Part shown: positions 1-8,477 of the stretch, one piece after another
Numbering within the stretch: the stretch's first letter is position 1
Layout of the letters: each line of letters starts with the position of its first letter
Assembly: GCA_934565775.1 (NCBI GenBank)
Contig: CAKTIN010000001.1
Coordinates: 44,728 to 108,727, forward strand
Reading direction: 5' to 3'
From: an uncultured Oscillospiraceae bacterium
GTDB taxonomy: Bacteria; Bacillota; Clostridia; Oscillospirales; Oscillospiraceae
DNA length: 64,000 nucleotides
The notes under the pieces: generated by a model
What the model was told of the DNA's origin: nothing
The model's input: the letters and a program-made list of their open reading frames with translations, nothing else
Database searches by the model: none
Translations under genes and position numbers: made by a program

Positions 1-2
1 AC

Positions 3-206
3 TTTCTGCTGTTCCAGTCCGTGAGCCTGCCCTGGATGGTGAAGAAGATTGGCGGCCGGGATGGCAGAACGCTGACCATTTTTATGGTTTTGGGCTACAG
101 CGCCTATTTCTATTACGCGAACGCGATCAATCAGCCCTTTGACCAGGGCTTCGCCCGGCTGACCGTCGCGGAATACCTTGCACAGTGGGGAGGAAACGCG
201 CCTTGA
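3..206 (+). CDS. C-terminal end of a membrane protein of the polysaccharide cluster (partial)
   Basis: The reading frame is open from the left edge of the window and stops at 204-206, so only about 67 residues of the C-terminus are visible. It contains one hydrophobic, aromatic-rich stretch (TIFMVLGYSAYFYYANAINQ), which fits the last membrane segment of a polysaccharide polymerase (EpsG or Wzy type). Its position directly upstream of glycosyltransferases supports that guess, but no family motif is visible. Its stop codon overlaps the TTG start of the next gene, so the two are translationally coupled. Confidence 0.45.
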   Translation, partial: FLLFQSVSLPWMVKKIGGRDGRTLTIFMVLGYSAYFYYANAINQPFDQGFARLTVAEYLAQWGGNAP

Positions 207-1243
207 CGGAAAGGGAGAAGATCAGCGTTATCATACCCGTCTATAACGTGGAGGCCTATTTGCCCCAGTGTCTGGACAGCGTATTGGGGCAGACCTATGG
301 CAACCTGGAGATTCTGTGCGTGGATGACGGCGCGACGGACCGCAGCGGGGAGATTCTGGACCGCTATGCGGAGCAGGATTCCAGAATGCGGGTTTTTCAC
401 ACCAAAAACGCCGGCATTTCCACCGCGAGAAACCTGGCGCTGGAGCAGGCGGAGGGGACCTGGGTCCTCTTTGTGGACGGGGATGATTGGATCGACCCGG
501 AGACCTGCGAAAAGGCGCTGGAGCAGCAGAGGCTGACCGGGGCGGATCTGGTGATGTGGCCCTATATTCGGGAGTTTCCGGACCGCAGCGCGCCCAAGGT
601 GATTTTCCCGGAGCGAAGGGTCTTTGAGGAAGCGGACTGCCGGCAGCTGTATCGCCGCATGATCGGGCCGCTGGGGCAGGAGCTTGCCCGGCCGGAAAAT
701 GCGGATGCTCTGTGTACCGCCTGGGGAAAGCTGTATCGCCGGGATTGGATCCTGGAGCGCGGGCTCCGCTTTGTGCCGCTGGAGAGAATCGGGTCCTATG
801 AGGACGGAATTTTCAATTTGTATTATCTTGCCGCTGTGCGCCGGGCGGTTTATGTCCCGGCCTATTGGAATCACTACAGGAAGGGAACCGGCGTGACCGC
901 GACCTTCCGCCCGAGGCTTCGGGCCCAATGGGGGAATCTGTTTGCGCAGATGCAGCAGTACCTGACACAGAACCGGCTGGGCAGCGACTTTCAGCAGGCG
1001 CTGAACAATCGGATCAGCCTGAGTATCATTGGCCTGGGGCTGAACGCCCTGGCTCTGCCGAAGGGACAGGCCCGGCGGGAGGTTCGGGAGATTTTGTCGG
1101 ATCCGGTCTACCGGGCCGCCATTCGGACGCTGCCCATGGGGAAGCTTCCCCTCCATTGGTGGGTGTTCTTTGCTTGCTGTAAGCTGCGCTTTTCGGCGGG
1201 GGTATTCTTTTTGCTAAACTGTATGAAGAGGGTGATGGGATGA
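203..1243 (+). CDS. Glycosyltransferase family 2 (EpsH/EpsJ-like)
   Basis: GT-A fold transferase that would add a sugar from a nucleotide-sugar donor to a lipid-linked glycan on the cytoplasmic face of the membrane. The N-terminus has the classic SVIIPVYN strand, followed by VDDGATDRS and the metal-binding FVDGDDWID (about residue 95), all GT2 hallmarks. I chose the TTG at 203 because GGGGAGG lies at 187-193 with 9-nt spacing; the in-frame GTG at 185 has no such site. The TTG overlaps the previous gene's TGA. The last residues (WWVFFACCKLRFSAGVFFLLNC) are hydrophobic, so it is probably membrane associated. Donor and acceptor cannot be told from sequence. Confidence 0.9.
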   Translation: MTEREKISVIIPVYNVEAYLPQCLDSVLGQTYGNLEILCVDDGATDRSGEILDRYAEQDSRMRVFHTKNAGISTARNLALEQAEGTWVLFVDGDDWIDPETCEKALEQQRLTGADLVMWPYIREFPDRSAPKVIFPERRVFEEADCRQLYRRMIGPLGQELARPENADALCTAWGKLYRRDWILERGLRFVPLERIGSYEDGIFNLYYLAAVRRAVYVPAYWNHYRKGTGVTATFRPRLRAQWGNLFAQMQQYLTQNRLGSDFQQALNNRISLSIIGLGLNALALPKGQARREVREILSDPVYRAAIRTLPMGKLPLHWWVFFACCKLRFSAGVFFLLNCMKRVMG

Positions 1244-2370
1244 GCCAGACGCAGGACGGCCCGATCCGGGTTCTGAATTTGTTTACCATAATGGACCGGG
1301 GCGGCGCGGAGACCATGGTCATGAATTATTACCGCAAGATCGACCGGTCAAAGGTCCAGTTTGACTTTCTGGTCCACCGCCAGCAGCGGGGGGCCTATGA
1401 GGATGAAATTGAAGCGCTGGGCGGGCGCATTTACCGGATGAGCCCCATTTATCCCCAGAATTTCAGAAAATACAAGAAGGAGCTCCGAGCCTTTTTCCAG
1501 GAGCACCCGGAGTACCGGATCATTCATGCCCATATGTCGGAGCTGGGGTATTTTGCCTTTCGGGAGGCGGCCCGGCAGGGGGTGCCCGTGCGGATCTGCC
1601 ATGCCCATAACGCGCCTCACGGCTTTGACCTGAAGATGATCGTGCGGACCTACTTCAAAAAGCGCATGATGCCCTATGTGACCCATCTGTTTATGTGCGG
1701 GATCGAGTCCGGCCGCTGGCTTTTTGGGGAGGAAAACGAGAGCCGCTTTATCATGCTGAATAACGCTATAGACGCGGCGGCATATGCCTACGACCCCCGG
1801 CGGCGGCAGGCGGTCCGGCAGGACCTGGGGCTGACCGGGGAGCTTGTGGTGGGCCATGTGGGCCGGTTCAACAAGCAGAAGAACCACCCCTTCCTGATCG
1901 AGCTGTTTGCCGCCCTGCTGAAGCGGGAGCCCAACGCGGTGCTGCTGCTGGTGGGCGGCGGAGAGGACCAGCCCAGGATCGAGCAGAAGGTCCGGGACCT
2001 GGGGATCGCGGAGCGGGTGCGCTTCCTGGGGGTCCGCAGCGATGTGGCGGATTTGATGCAGGCCATGGATGTGTTCGCCTTTCCCTCTTTGTTTGAGGGG
2101 CTTCCGGTGACCATGGTGGAGGCCCAGGCCGCCGGGCTCCCCTGCCTGATTTCCGACGGGATTCCCAAAGAATGTATTTTGACCCATGGACTTGTGGAGA
2201 TCGTGCCTCTGGCGGCGGGACCGGAGGCCTGGGCGGAGCGGGTGCTGGAGAAACGGAATTTCCCCCGTACGGACCGCCGGGCGGAGATTGCCGCTCATGG
2301 CTTTGACATCGCGACCGAAGCCGTAAAACTACAGGAGTTTTATCAGAATGCTTATGAACAAACCTGCTGA
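1240..2370 (+). CDS. Glycosyltransferase family 4 (EpsF-like)
   Basis: GT-B retaining glycosyltransferase. The N-terminal Rossmann domain opens with VLNLFTIMDRGGAETMVMNYY, the glycine-rich start of EpsF-type GT4 enzymes. The C-terminal nucleotide-sugar domain has VGHVGRFNKQKNHPFLIELF (about residue 205) and the donor-binding FPSLFEGLPVTMVEAQAAGLP (about residue 280), in which E-x7-E is the catalytic/donor motif. The start overlaps the upstream stop as ATGA. Length (376 residues) is normal. It acts in the same glycan pathway as its neighbours; the sugar is unknown. Confidence 0.92.
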   Translation: MSQTQDGPIRVLNLFTIMDRGGAETMVMNYYRKIDRSKVQFDFLVHRQQRGAYEDEIEALGGRIYRMSPIYPQNFRKYKKELRAFFQEHPEYRIIHAHMSELGYFAFREAARQGVPVRICHAHNAPHGFDLKMIVRTYFKKRMMPYVTHLFMCGIESGRWLFGEENESRFIMLNNAIDAAAYAYDPRRRQAVRQDLGLTGELVVGHVGRFNKQKNHPFLIELFAALLKREPNAVLLLVGGGEDQPRIEQKVRDLGIAERVRFLGVRSDVADLMQAMDVFAFPSLFEGLPVTMVEAQAAGLPCLISDGIPKECILTHGLVEIVPLAAGPEAWAERVLEKRNFPRTDRRAEIAAHGFDIATEAVKLQEFYQNAYEQTC

Positions 2371-3256
2371 GCCGGTCTTGACGGTTTTTACACCGGCCTA
2401 TAACCGGGCCCATACCCTCCCCCGGACCTATGAGAGCCTTTGCCGCCAGAGCTGCAAGGATTTCCTCTGGCTGATCGTGGACGACGGGTCTACGGATGAG
2501 ACTGCCGCCCTGGTAAGGCAGTGGCAGAGCCGGGACAACGGCTTCGCGATCGAATACCGGTACAAGGAAAACGGCGGAATGCACACCGCGCATAACGTGG
2601 CCTATGCCAACATCCATACGGAGCTGAATACCTGCATCGACTCGGACGACGCTCTGGCCGAGGGCGCGGTGGAGAGCATCCTGCGCAAATGGGAGCAGGT
2701 CCGGGATCAGGGCTACGCGGGGCTCATCGGCCTGGACGCGGATTTTGAGGGGCATATCATCGGCAAGGGCTTTCCGGAGGGCATGACCCAGACCACCCTT
2801 TCCGGCTATTACGCCCAGGGCGGCGCCGGGGATAAGAAGCTGGTCTACCGGACGGATATTATAAATGCCTATCCGGAGTACCCCGTGTTTGAGAGGGAAA
2901 AGTATGTGAGCCTGGCCTATAAGTACCTGCTGATCGATCAGGACTATAAGCTGGCGGTGCTGGACAAGGTCCTGTGCAACGTGGAGTACCAGCAGGACGG
3001 CTCCAGCCTGAATATGTACCGGCAGTATTACAAAAATCCCCGGGGCTTCGCCTTTTGGCGGACGGTGCAGATGCGCTATCCGGAGTCGTCCAAGCGGCTG
3101 GTGATGGATTGCATCCACTACTGCTCCAGCAGCCAGCTGGCCGGGAACCGGCATTATATCCGGGAATCCCCCAAAAAGCTGCTGACTGTGCTCTGCACGC
3201 CTGCGGGGTGGGTGCTGACCGGGGTGATTCGGAGAAAAAACCGGGAGCGGGTCTAG
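2348..3256 (+). CDS. Glycosyltransferase family 2
   Basis: GT2 family enzyme: LTVFTPAYNRAHTLPRTYESL at the N-terminus, VDDGSTDET near residue 45, and CIDSDDALAEGAV near residue 97 as the metal-binding D-x-D equivalent. The start at 2348 uses CAGGAG at 2332-2337 and lies inside the end of the preceding GT4 gene (23-nt overlap); ATG 2354 is an alternative with worse spacing. The C-terminal third (MRYPESSKRLVMDCIHY) resembles enzymes annotated as GT2 in Clostridia capsule clusters. No membrane segment is obvious. Confidence 0.88.
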   Translation: MLMNKPAEPVLTVFTPAYNRAHTLPRTYESLCRQSCKDFLWLIVDDGSTDETAALVRQWQSRDNGFAIEYRYKENGGMHTAHNVAYANIHTELNTCIDSDDALAEGAVESILRKWEQVRDQGYAGLIGLDADFEGHIIGKGFPEGMTQTTLSGYYAQGGAGDKKLVYRTDIINAYPEYPVFEREKYVSLAYKYLLIDQDYKLAVLDKVLCNVEYQQDGSSLNMYRQYYKNPRGFAFWRTVQMRYPESSKRLVMDCIHYCSSSQLAGNRHYIRESPKKLLTVLCTPAGWVLTGVIRRKNRERV

Positions 3257-3268
3257 GAGGACGCAGCC

Positions 3269-4279
3269 TTGCAGGAAGAGAAAAAAATATCGGTCTGTAT
3301 CCCGTTTTACAATCTGGAGGCCTATGCCGGGCGCTGCCTGGATTCCGTGCTTGGCAATACCTACCGGAACCTGGAGGTGCTATGCGTCGATGACGGCAGC
3401 ACCGACCGCACCCGGGAGATTTTAAGCGCCTATGCGGCGCGGGACAGCCGCGTGCAGGTCATAGAAAAGGAAAACGGCGGACTTGTCTCCGCGCGGAACG
3501 CCGCGATCGACCGGATCACCGGGGACTTCACTGCGTTTATAGACGGGGACGATTGGGTCCATGCCCGGTATTTTGAACGGTTGATGGCGGTGCAGCACAG
3601 CAGCGGCGCGGATGTGGTGATCTGCGATTATGAACCGTGCAGCGAGCGGACAGCGGATGCGCCCCTGCCCGAAGGCGAGATCCCCTACCGGAGCTTTGGC
3701 GTGGAGGGCACGCTGAAGTTCTGGCGGGCAAGAACCCTGCTATGGGGGCGAATCTATGCAAGCGGCCTGGTACGCGGAGTCCACGGACCCGAGGAGATCT
3801 CCATGGGGGAGGACAGCGTGTTCAACCTGCTGTTTTTGTGCAGAAGCGAGCAGACGCGGATCGCTGTTACGGAGGAAAAGCTGTACCGCTATTTCCAGCG
3901 GGAGGGCTCCTTGGTACATACCCAGAGCCACGGAGCAAAGATCCGGGTGGCGCTCTACTGGAAGGAGCACTACGACGCCATCGGCGCCCGGGCCGGGCGG
4001 CAGATCGTGCTGCATGAGATGCTGCGGGACCTGCTCTCTTACCGCTATCTGGAGATGTTTCGGCCCGGCCGGGCCGAGCGGAAAGCGTGCTGTGCCGGCC
4101 TGTATGCCTTTTGCGGAGCGCGCTGGGCGGAAGCCGGGCTGCCCCTGCGGGAGCGGCTGCGGTACCGGCTGCTGTACCGGGTGCCGGCTGCCTACCGTTT
4201 CGGCCGGATATTGGCAGACCCGTCCCTGCTGAAGTGGGAGCGGGCGGAGAGAAGCAGAGAAAGGGAGCGCCATGGGTAA
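3269..4279 (+). CDS. Glycosyltransferase family 2
   Basis: GT2 enzyme with KISVCIPFYNLEAYAGRCLDS, VDDGSTDRT and FIDGDDWVH (about residue 92). The TTG start follows a perfect AGGAGG (3255-3260) with 8-nt spacing; this Shine-Dalgarno overlaps the stop of the previous gene. It is closely related in layout to the GT2 gene at 203, suggesting two successive transfer steps by related enzymes. The end overlaps the next gene by 8 nt. Substrate not predictable. Confidence 0.88.
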   Translation: MQEEKKISVCIPFYNLEAYAGRCLDSVLGNTYRNLEVLCVDDGSTDRTREILSAYAARDSRVQVIEKENGGLVSARNAAIDRITGDFTAFIDGDDWVHARYFERLMAVQHSSGADVVICDYEPCSERTADAPLPEGEIPYRSFGVEGTLKFWRARTLLWGRIYASGLVRGVHGPEEISMGEDSVFNLLFLCRSEQTRIAVTEEKLYRYFQREGSLVHTQSHGAKIRVALYWKEHYDAIGARAGRQIVLHEMLRDLLSYRYLEMFRPGRAERKACCAGLYAFCGARWAEAGLPLRERLRYRLLYRVPAAYRFGRILADPSLLKWERAERSRERERHG

Positions 4280-5462
4280 CTCGATTCTAATTGTATCCCA
4301 GGCTATGGAGCTGGGCGGCGTGGAGCGGAGCCTGCTGGGGTTGCTGGACGCCATCGACTATGAGCGCTATGACGTGGACCTTTTCCTGATGCGCCACACC
4401 GGGGAGCTGCTGCCCTATCTGAACGCCAAAGTCAACCTTCTACCGGAGATTCCGCAGTATGCGTCGTTGGCTGTGCCGATGGCGTCGCTCCTCAAAACCG
4501 GGCAATTCGGCGTGCTTTGCGGGCGACTGCGGGGAAAGCTTACGGCGCGGCACTTTGAGAAGGGGCACCCCGGCGAGAAGCCCTCCGTTACGGCCCTGAC
4601 CTATAGCCACCGGTATACCCTGCCGTATATGCCGCAGATTTCGGACAAAACGTATGATCTTGCGATCAGCTTCCTGACCCCGCACTATTTTGCGCGGGAA
4701 CGGGTCAAGGCAAAAAAGTATGCAGCCTGGATCCATACGGACTATACGGCGATTTCCTTTGACCGGGCAGCGGAGCTTGCCATGTGGGGGGCCTACGACG
4801 CCATATGCGGCGTTTCCCAGGAGGTCAGCCGGGGCTTCGCCCAGGTATTTCCCACCCTGGCCGGGCGGGTGCGGACCGTGGAAAACATCCTGCCGGAGGC
4901 GCTGATCCGGTCGCAGGCCCGGCAGCCCCAGACGGAGATCCCGGCAGAGGGCCTGTCGCTGCTCTCCGTGGGGCGGTTCTGCGACGCGAAGAATTTCGAC
5001 AATGTGCCGGATATTTGCCGCCGGCTGGTGGGCATGGGGCTGGATGTAAAGTGGTACCTCATCGGCTACGGCGGGGACGAAGGGCTGATCCGGCAAAGGA
5101 TTGCCGAGGCCGGGATGGAGGACCGGGTCCTCATCCTGGGGAAGAAGGACAACCCCTACCCCTATATGCGGGCGTGCGCGCTGTATGTGCAGCCATCCCG
5201 CTATGAGGGCAAGGCCGTCACCGTGCGCGAGGCGCAGCTGCTGGGCAAGCCCGTGGTTATCACAAACTACGCCACCTCGGCCAGCCAGCTGACCGACGGA
5301 GTGGACGGCGTGATCGTGCCCCTGGACAACGAGGGCTGTGCCGCCGGGATCGCCGCCCTGCTCCGGGACCCCGGGCGCATGGCCCGGCTGGCGGAGAACT
5401 GCGAGGCCCGGGATTATACCAACCGCCGGGAGATCGAGAAAATTTACGGGCTTATGGAGTGA
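4272..5462 (+). CDS. Glycosyltransferase family 4
   Basis: GT-B fold transferase. N-terminal SQAMELGGVERSLLGLLDAI matches the glycine loop of GT4 enzymes. The C-terminal half has SLLSVGRFCDAKNFDNVPDI (about residue 230) and the donor site QPSRYEGKAVTVREAQLLGKP (about residue 305). The short segment SFLTPHYFARERVKAKKYAAW and the HTDY motif are typical of the group annotated as cps GT4. ATG at 4272 overlaps the previous gene, with GGGAG just upstream. The C-terminal residues (RREIEKIYGLME) complete a normal length. Confidence 0.9.
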   Translation: MGNSILIVSQAMELGGVERSLLGLLDAIDYERYDVDLFLMRHTGELLPYLNAKVNLLPEIPQYASLAVPMASLLKTGQFGVLCGRLRGKLTARHFEKGHPGEKPSVTALTYSHRYTLPYMPQISDKTYDLAISFLTPHYFARERVKAKKYAAWIHTDYTAISFDRAAELAMWGAYDAICGVSQEVSRGFAQVFPTLAGRVRTVENILPEALIRSQARQPQTEIPAEGLSLLSVGRFCDAKNFDNVPDICRRLVGMGLDVKWYLIGYGGDEGLIRQRIAEAGMEDRVLILGKKDNPYPYMRACALYVQPSRYEGKAVTVREAQLLGKPVVITNYATSASQLTDGVDGVIVPLDNEGCAAGIAALLRDPGRMARLAENCEARDYTNRREIEKIYGLME

Positions 5463-5466
5463 AAAA

Positions 5467-6486
5467 ATGACAAAGCAAAAGTCACGGGTGCTGAAGGGTG
5501 CTGCAATCCTTTCCATGCTGATGCTCCACCTTTTTTGCAGAAAGGCGAATCTTCCATATACACCACTGTTATGGGTTGGGGGTACGCCGCTCATTTACTA
5601 TTTTGGCCTATTTGGGGATGTTTGCGTGGCAATGTTTTGCTTTATCAGCGGCTATGCCCATGAGCTCCAATTTGAAAAAGCGGTCCCGGGAAGGGAGAGA
5701 TGGAAGCATCTTCTAAAGTTCCTGATTTCTTTTTGGGTGATTGCAATTATGACGGCTGTTACCGGGATGATAATACGGGATGAAAGAATTCCTGGAAGTT
5801 TAGAGGAATTCCTGCTGAATTTCTTCGCGATTAGAAATAGCTATAACGGGGCTTGGTGGTATGTAAATACTTACATTCTACTGATCCTCCTCCAGCCGCT
5901 TTCCTGCCAACTTGTGCGGCGGCTTCCGGCTTGGCTTGCGGGTTTGTTTGCCTTTGCTTTCTATACTGTTGGCTATGGGATCCGTTTTTTCGGTTGGGGA
6001 GCAAGTTCGCTGTCGGTCCTTTCCTGGGCTATTATGCGGGTTGGGCTTTTGGGAACGTCCTATTTTCCGTATCTTATCGGGATGCTATTCGCTAAAAATA
6101 ATATCTTAAACTTACTATACAAAAAAACGATCAATATGAACCATGCGTGCCTATATGTAGTAAGCATCGCCGTAGTTGTGGGAATGCTGGTGTTTCATGC
6201 CTTTGTGCAGTCCCTTTATATTGCAGCTTTTACAGCAATTGCCATAATTTCCATTCTTTGTGTGCTGCCGCTGCCGACCTGGATAGAACGGGGGTTGGCC
6301 TATTTAGGAGTGCATTCAGGTAACATTTGGCTGGTTCATATGTTCTTTTATGCGAATTTATTTGAAGGATTTGTGTTTCGGGCAAAGTATCCGGTCCTGA
6401 TTTTCCTGCTTCTGCTTGCCTTGTCTCTTGCGGTTTCCTACGTGGTGAATTGGCTGAGCAGACCAATACAAAAGCTTGTGAGGTAA
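5467..6486 (+). CDS. Membrane acyltransferase family 3 (polysaccharide O-acetyltransferase type)
   Basis: Polytopic membrane protein of 339 residues. It begins RVLKGAAILSMLMLHLF, the acyltransferase-3 signature with the catalytic-type histidine in helix 1, and has about ten hydrophobic segments. Such enzymes move acetyl or similar groups onto sugars at the membrane. The frame is open further upstream, but the ATG at 5467, 5 nt after the previous stop, is the natural start. The coding DNA is visibly richer in A+T than the flanking glycosyltransferase genes, a sign of separate origin. Confidence 0.82.
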   Translation: MTKQKSRVLKGAAILSMLMLHLFCRKANLPYTPLLWVGGTPLIYYFGLFGDVCVAMFCFISGYAHELQFEKAVPGRERWKHLLKFLISFWVIAIMTAVTGMIIRDERIPGSLEEFLLNFFAIRNSYNGAWWYVNTYILLILLQPLSCQLVRRLPAWLAGLFAFAFYTVGYGIRFFGWGASSLSVLSWAIMRVGLLGTSYFPYLIGMLFAKNNILNLLYKKTINMNHACLYVVSIAVVVGMLVFHAFVQSLYIAAFTAIAIISILCVLPLPTWIERGLAYLGVHSGNIWLVHMFFYANLFEGFVFRAKYPVLIFLLLLALSLAVSYVVNWLSRPIQKLVR

Positions 6487-6492
6487 GGCGTT

Positions 6493-7209
6493 ATGATTCC
6501 CAAAATCATTCACTATTGTTGGTTCGGTCGGGGGGAGAAGCCGCCCAAGGCACAGAAGTGCATCGACAGCTGGAAGCGGTTCTGCCCGGACTTTGAGATC
6601 CGGGAGTGGAATGAGGATAATTGCGACTTTCAGGCGATTCCCTTTATGGCGGAGGCCTATGCGGCGAAAAAATTTGCCTTCGTGTCGGACGTGATGCGCC
6701 TGCTGGTGCTGGAGCAGTACGGCGGCGTGTATTTTGACACGGATGTGGAGGTCCTGCGGGACTTTACCCCCCTGCTGGGGGACGAGGGCTTCCTGGGCTT
6801 TGAAAACGACCGGTTCGTCAACAGCGGGCAGGTTTTCGGGGCCCAGGCCCACCACCGTGTGGTGCGGGCCATGATCGAGGCCTACCGGACCCTGTCTTAC
6901 ACCGGGCCGGACGGCGCGCCCGCCCCTACCGGCTGCCCGGTGGTGAATACCCGGGTGCTGGAGGACTTCGGCCTGAAGGCCGATGGAAGCGAGCAGCAGG
7001 TGGCGGGGATCCACGTGTATCCGGCGGCGTATTTTAACCCGCTGGACAGCGTGACCGGGCGGCTGCGCAAGACCCCCTGCACCTATTCGATCCACTGGTA
7101 TTCCATGAGCTGGCTGCCGAAGCACCGGCGGATCCGGGCGCGGCTGGGCCGGGTCCTGCGCCGTCTGACGGGGAGAGGAAAAATGGGAGATGAAGAAAGC
7201 AATGGATGA
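6493..7209 (+). CDS. Glycosyltransferase family 32 (capsular polysaccharide synthesis)
   Basis: Begins IPKIIHYCWFGRGEKPP, then SWKRFCPDFEIREWNEDN, the hallmark start of GT32 (mannosyl/galactosyl-type) sugar transferases with a DXD motif. The DXD is visible as YGGVYFDTDVEVL near residue 78. Cytoplasmic, nucleotide-sugar dependent. The gene is GC-rich, unlike the genes on both sides (5467-6486 and 7190 onward), so it looks like a piece of the older cluster between two newer AT-rich blocks. The end overlaps the next gene by 20 nt. Confidence 0.87.
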   Translation: MIPKIIHYCWFGRGEKPPKAQKCIDSWKRFCPDFEIREWNEDNCDFQAIPFMAEAYAAKKFAFVSDVMRLLVLEQYGGVYFDTDVEVLRDFTPLLGDEGFLGFENDRFVNSGQVFGAQAHHRVVRAMIEAYRTLSYTGPDGAPAPTGCPVVNTRVLEDFGLKADGSEQQVAGIHVYPAAYFNPLDSVTGRLRKTPCTYSIHWYSMSWLPKHRRIRARLGRVLRRLTGRGKMGDEESNG

Positions 7210-8047
7210 GATGGCCCGAGTAAAAGAAAAATCTTTGAATCTTCTCTTGGAGATTGATCGTATTTGCGAAAAGGAACAGATAAAATACTATATTTATGCA
7301 GGCACTTTGCTTGGTGCGGTTCGACACAAGGGCTTTATTCCTTGGGACGATGATATTGATGTTGTTATGTTTCGCAGTGACTATAGCAGATTTTTGAAGG
7401 CCTGCGATTTATATTTGCAGAAGGACCACTATTTTCTGCAAACGATAGAATCTGATCCGCTGACAAGTAATCCGTGGGCGAAGCTTCATGATCGGCATAC
7501 GGCATTTATTAGCGGAGTTAGAAGAGCTGGAACAGCGGAAGGAATCAATGTTGATATTTTTCCAATCGATAATGCACCGAACAATCATTGGATGCGGAAG
7601 ATGCGCGGGAACAGGATTGACCGGTTAAATTTCATCTATCAATATCGATTTCAGCAGCATTTCAAGAGAGCCGGGAAAAAAATGAGAATTTTCCAAACGG
7701 TAATCGGGTGGATCCCTCCTTGGAATGAACAGAAGTATAAGGAGAGGTACGATACTTATCTGCAAAAGTATAATCGGCTCGATACCAAATACGTTGTATA
7801 TTTATCTAATCGTAAATATGCAAGAAAAGTTGTGCCCAGGGAATGGTTCGGCGATGGCGTACGACTTCAGTTTGAAGGATACTGGTTCCCGGCGCCGGTT
7901 GCCTATCAAAAGGTGCTGGAGAGCTTGTATGGACCGGATTATATGAGACTACCGCCAGAGGAAGAGAGAAAGACAGTCCACGGAACAAAGCTTGTCGATA
8001 CAGAGTGCGGTTGGGAAGACTACAGAGGAGTGCAGGGCAATGAATGA
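7190..8047 (+). CDS. LicD family phosphotransferase
   Basis: LicD/fukutin-type nucleotidyltransferase-fold protein. The signature is clear: YYIYAGTLLGAVRHKGFIPWDDDIDV (residues about 33-58), where the DDDID run binds metal, followed by the FIPIDNAP block. In known systems LicD proteins transfer phosphocholine or a related phosphoalcohol from a CDP carrier to a glycan. The next gene encodes a CTP cytidylyltransferase, which would make that CDP-activated donor. AT-rich. ATG at 7190 has AGAGGA upstream; ATG 7202 is an alternative start. Confidence 0.9.
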   Translation: MKKAMDEMARVKEKSLNLLLEIDRICEKEQIKYYIYAGTLLGAVRHKGFIPWDDDIDVVMFRSDYSRFLKACDLYLQKDHYFLQTIESDPLTSNPWAKLHDRHTAFISGVRRAGTAEGINVDIFPIDNAPNNHWMRKMRGNRIDRLNFIYQYRFQQHFKRAGKKMRIFQTVIGWIPPWNEQKYKERYDTYLQKYNRLDTKYVVYLSNRKYARKVVPREWFGDGVRLQFEGYWFPAPVAYQKVLESLYGPDYMRLPPEEERKTVHGTKLVDTECGWEDYRGVQGNE

Positions 8048-8477
8048 GGGGAAAAAATACAGGGTCGGGTATACGACAGGTGTGTTTGACCTGTTTCATA
8101 TTGGCCATTTGAATGTTCTTAAGCGAGCAAAAGAACTGTGTGAATATTTAATTGTGGGAGTAAGTACGGATGAGGCGGTGCTGGAGTACAAGCATAAAAA
8201 GCCTGTTATCCCGTTTGAGGAGCGGGCTGCGATTGTTGCGGCGATTCGCTATGTGGATCGGGTAGTACCGCAGACTACAATGGACAAGCGGAAAGCTTGG
8301 GAAACGCTGCATTTTGACGCGCTTTTTCATGGAGATGACTGGAAGGGATCCGTACTTTATGAAAAATATGCTAAAGACTTTGAGGGAACGGGGGTCGAGA
8401 TGGTATTTCTGCCACACACAGCAGGAACCTCGTCTACCATGTTAACGGCCGTATTAAACGAGAAATTGGAGAAATGA
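8040..8477 (+). CDS. Glycerol-3-phosphate/ethanolamine-phosphate-type cytidylyltransferase
   Basis: 145-residue nucleotidyltransferase of the TagD/GCT type: GVFDLFHIGHLNVLKRAKE carries the HxGH nucleotide-binding motif, GVSTDEAVLEYK and TSSTMLTAVL (the ISSTxI-like motif) complete the site. It would activate a phosphoalcohol with CTP to a CDP-alcohol. Paired with LicD immediately upstream (overlap of 8 nt), it probably supplies the donor for decoration of the surface glycan. The start at 8040 follows GAGGAG at 8025-8030. Which alcohol is used cannot be read off; glycerol-3-phosphate, phosphocholine and phosphoethanolamine all remain possible. Confidence 0.88.
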   Translation: MNEGKKYRVGYTTGVFDLFHIGHLNVLKRAKELCEYLIVGVSTDEAVLEYKHKKPVIPFEERAAIVAAIRYVDRVVPQTTMDKRKAWETLHFDALFHGDDWKGSVLYEKYAKDFEGTGVEMVFLPHTAGTSSTMLTAVLNEKLEK

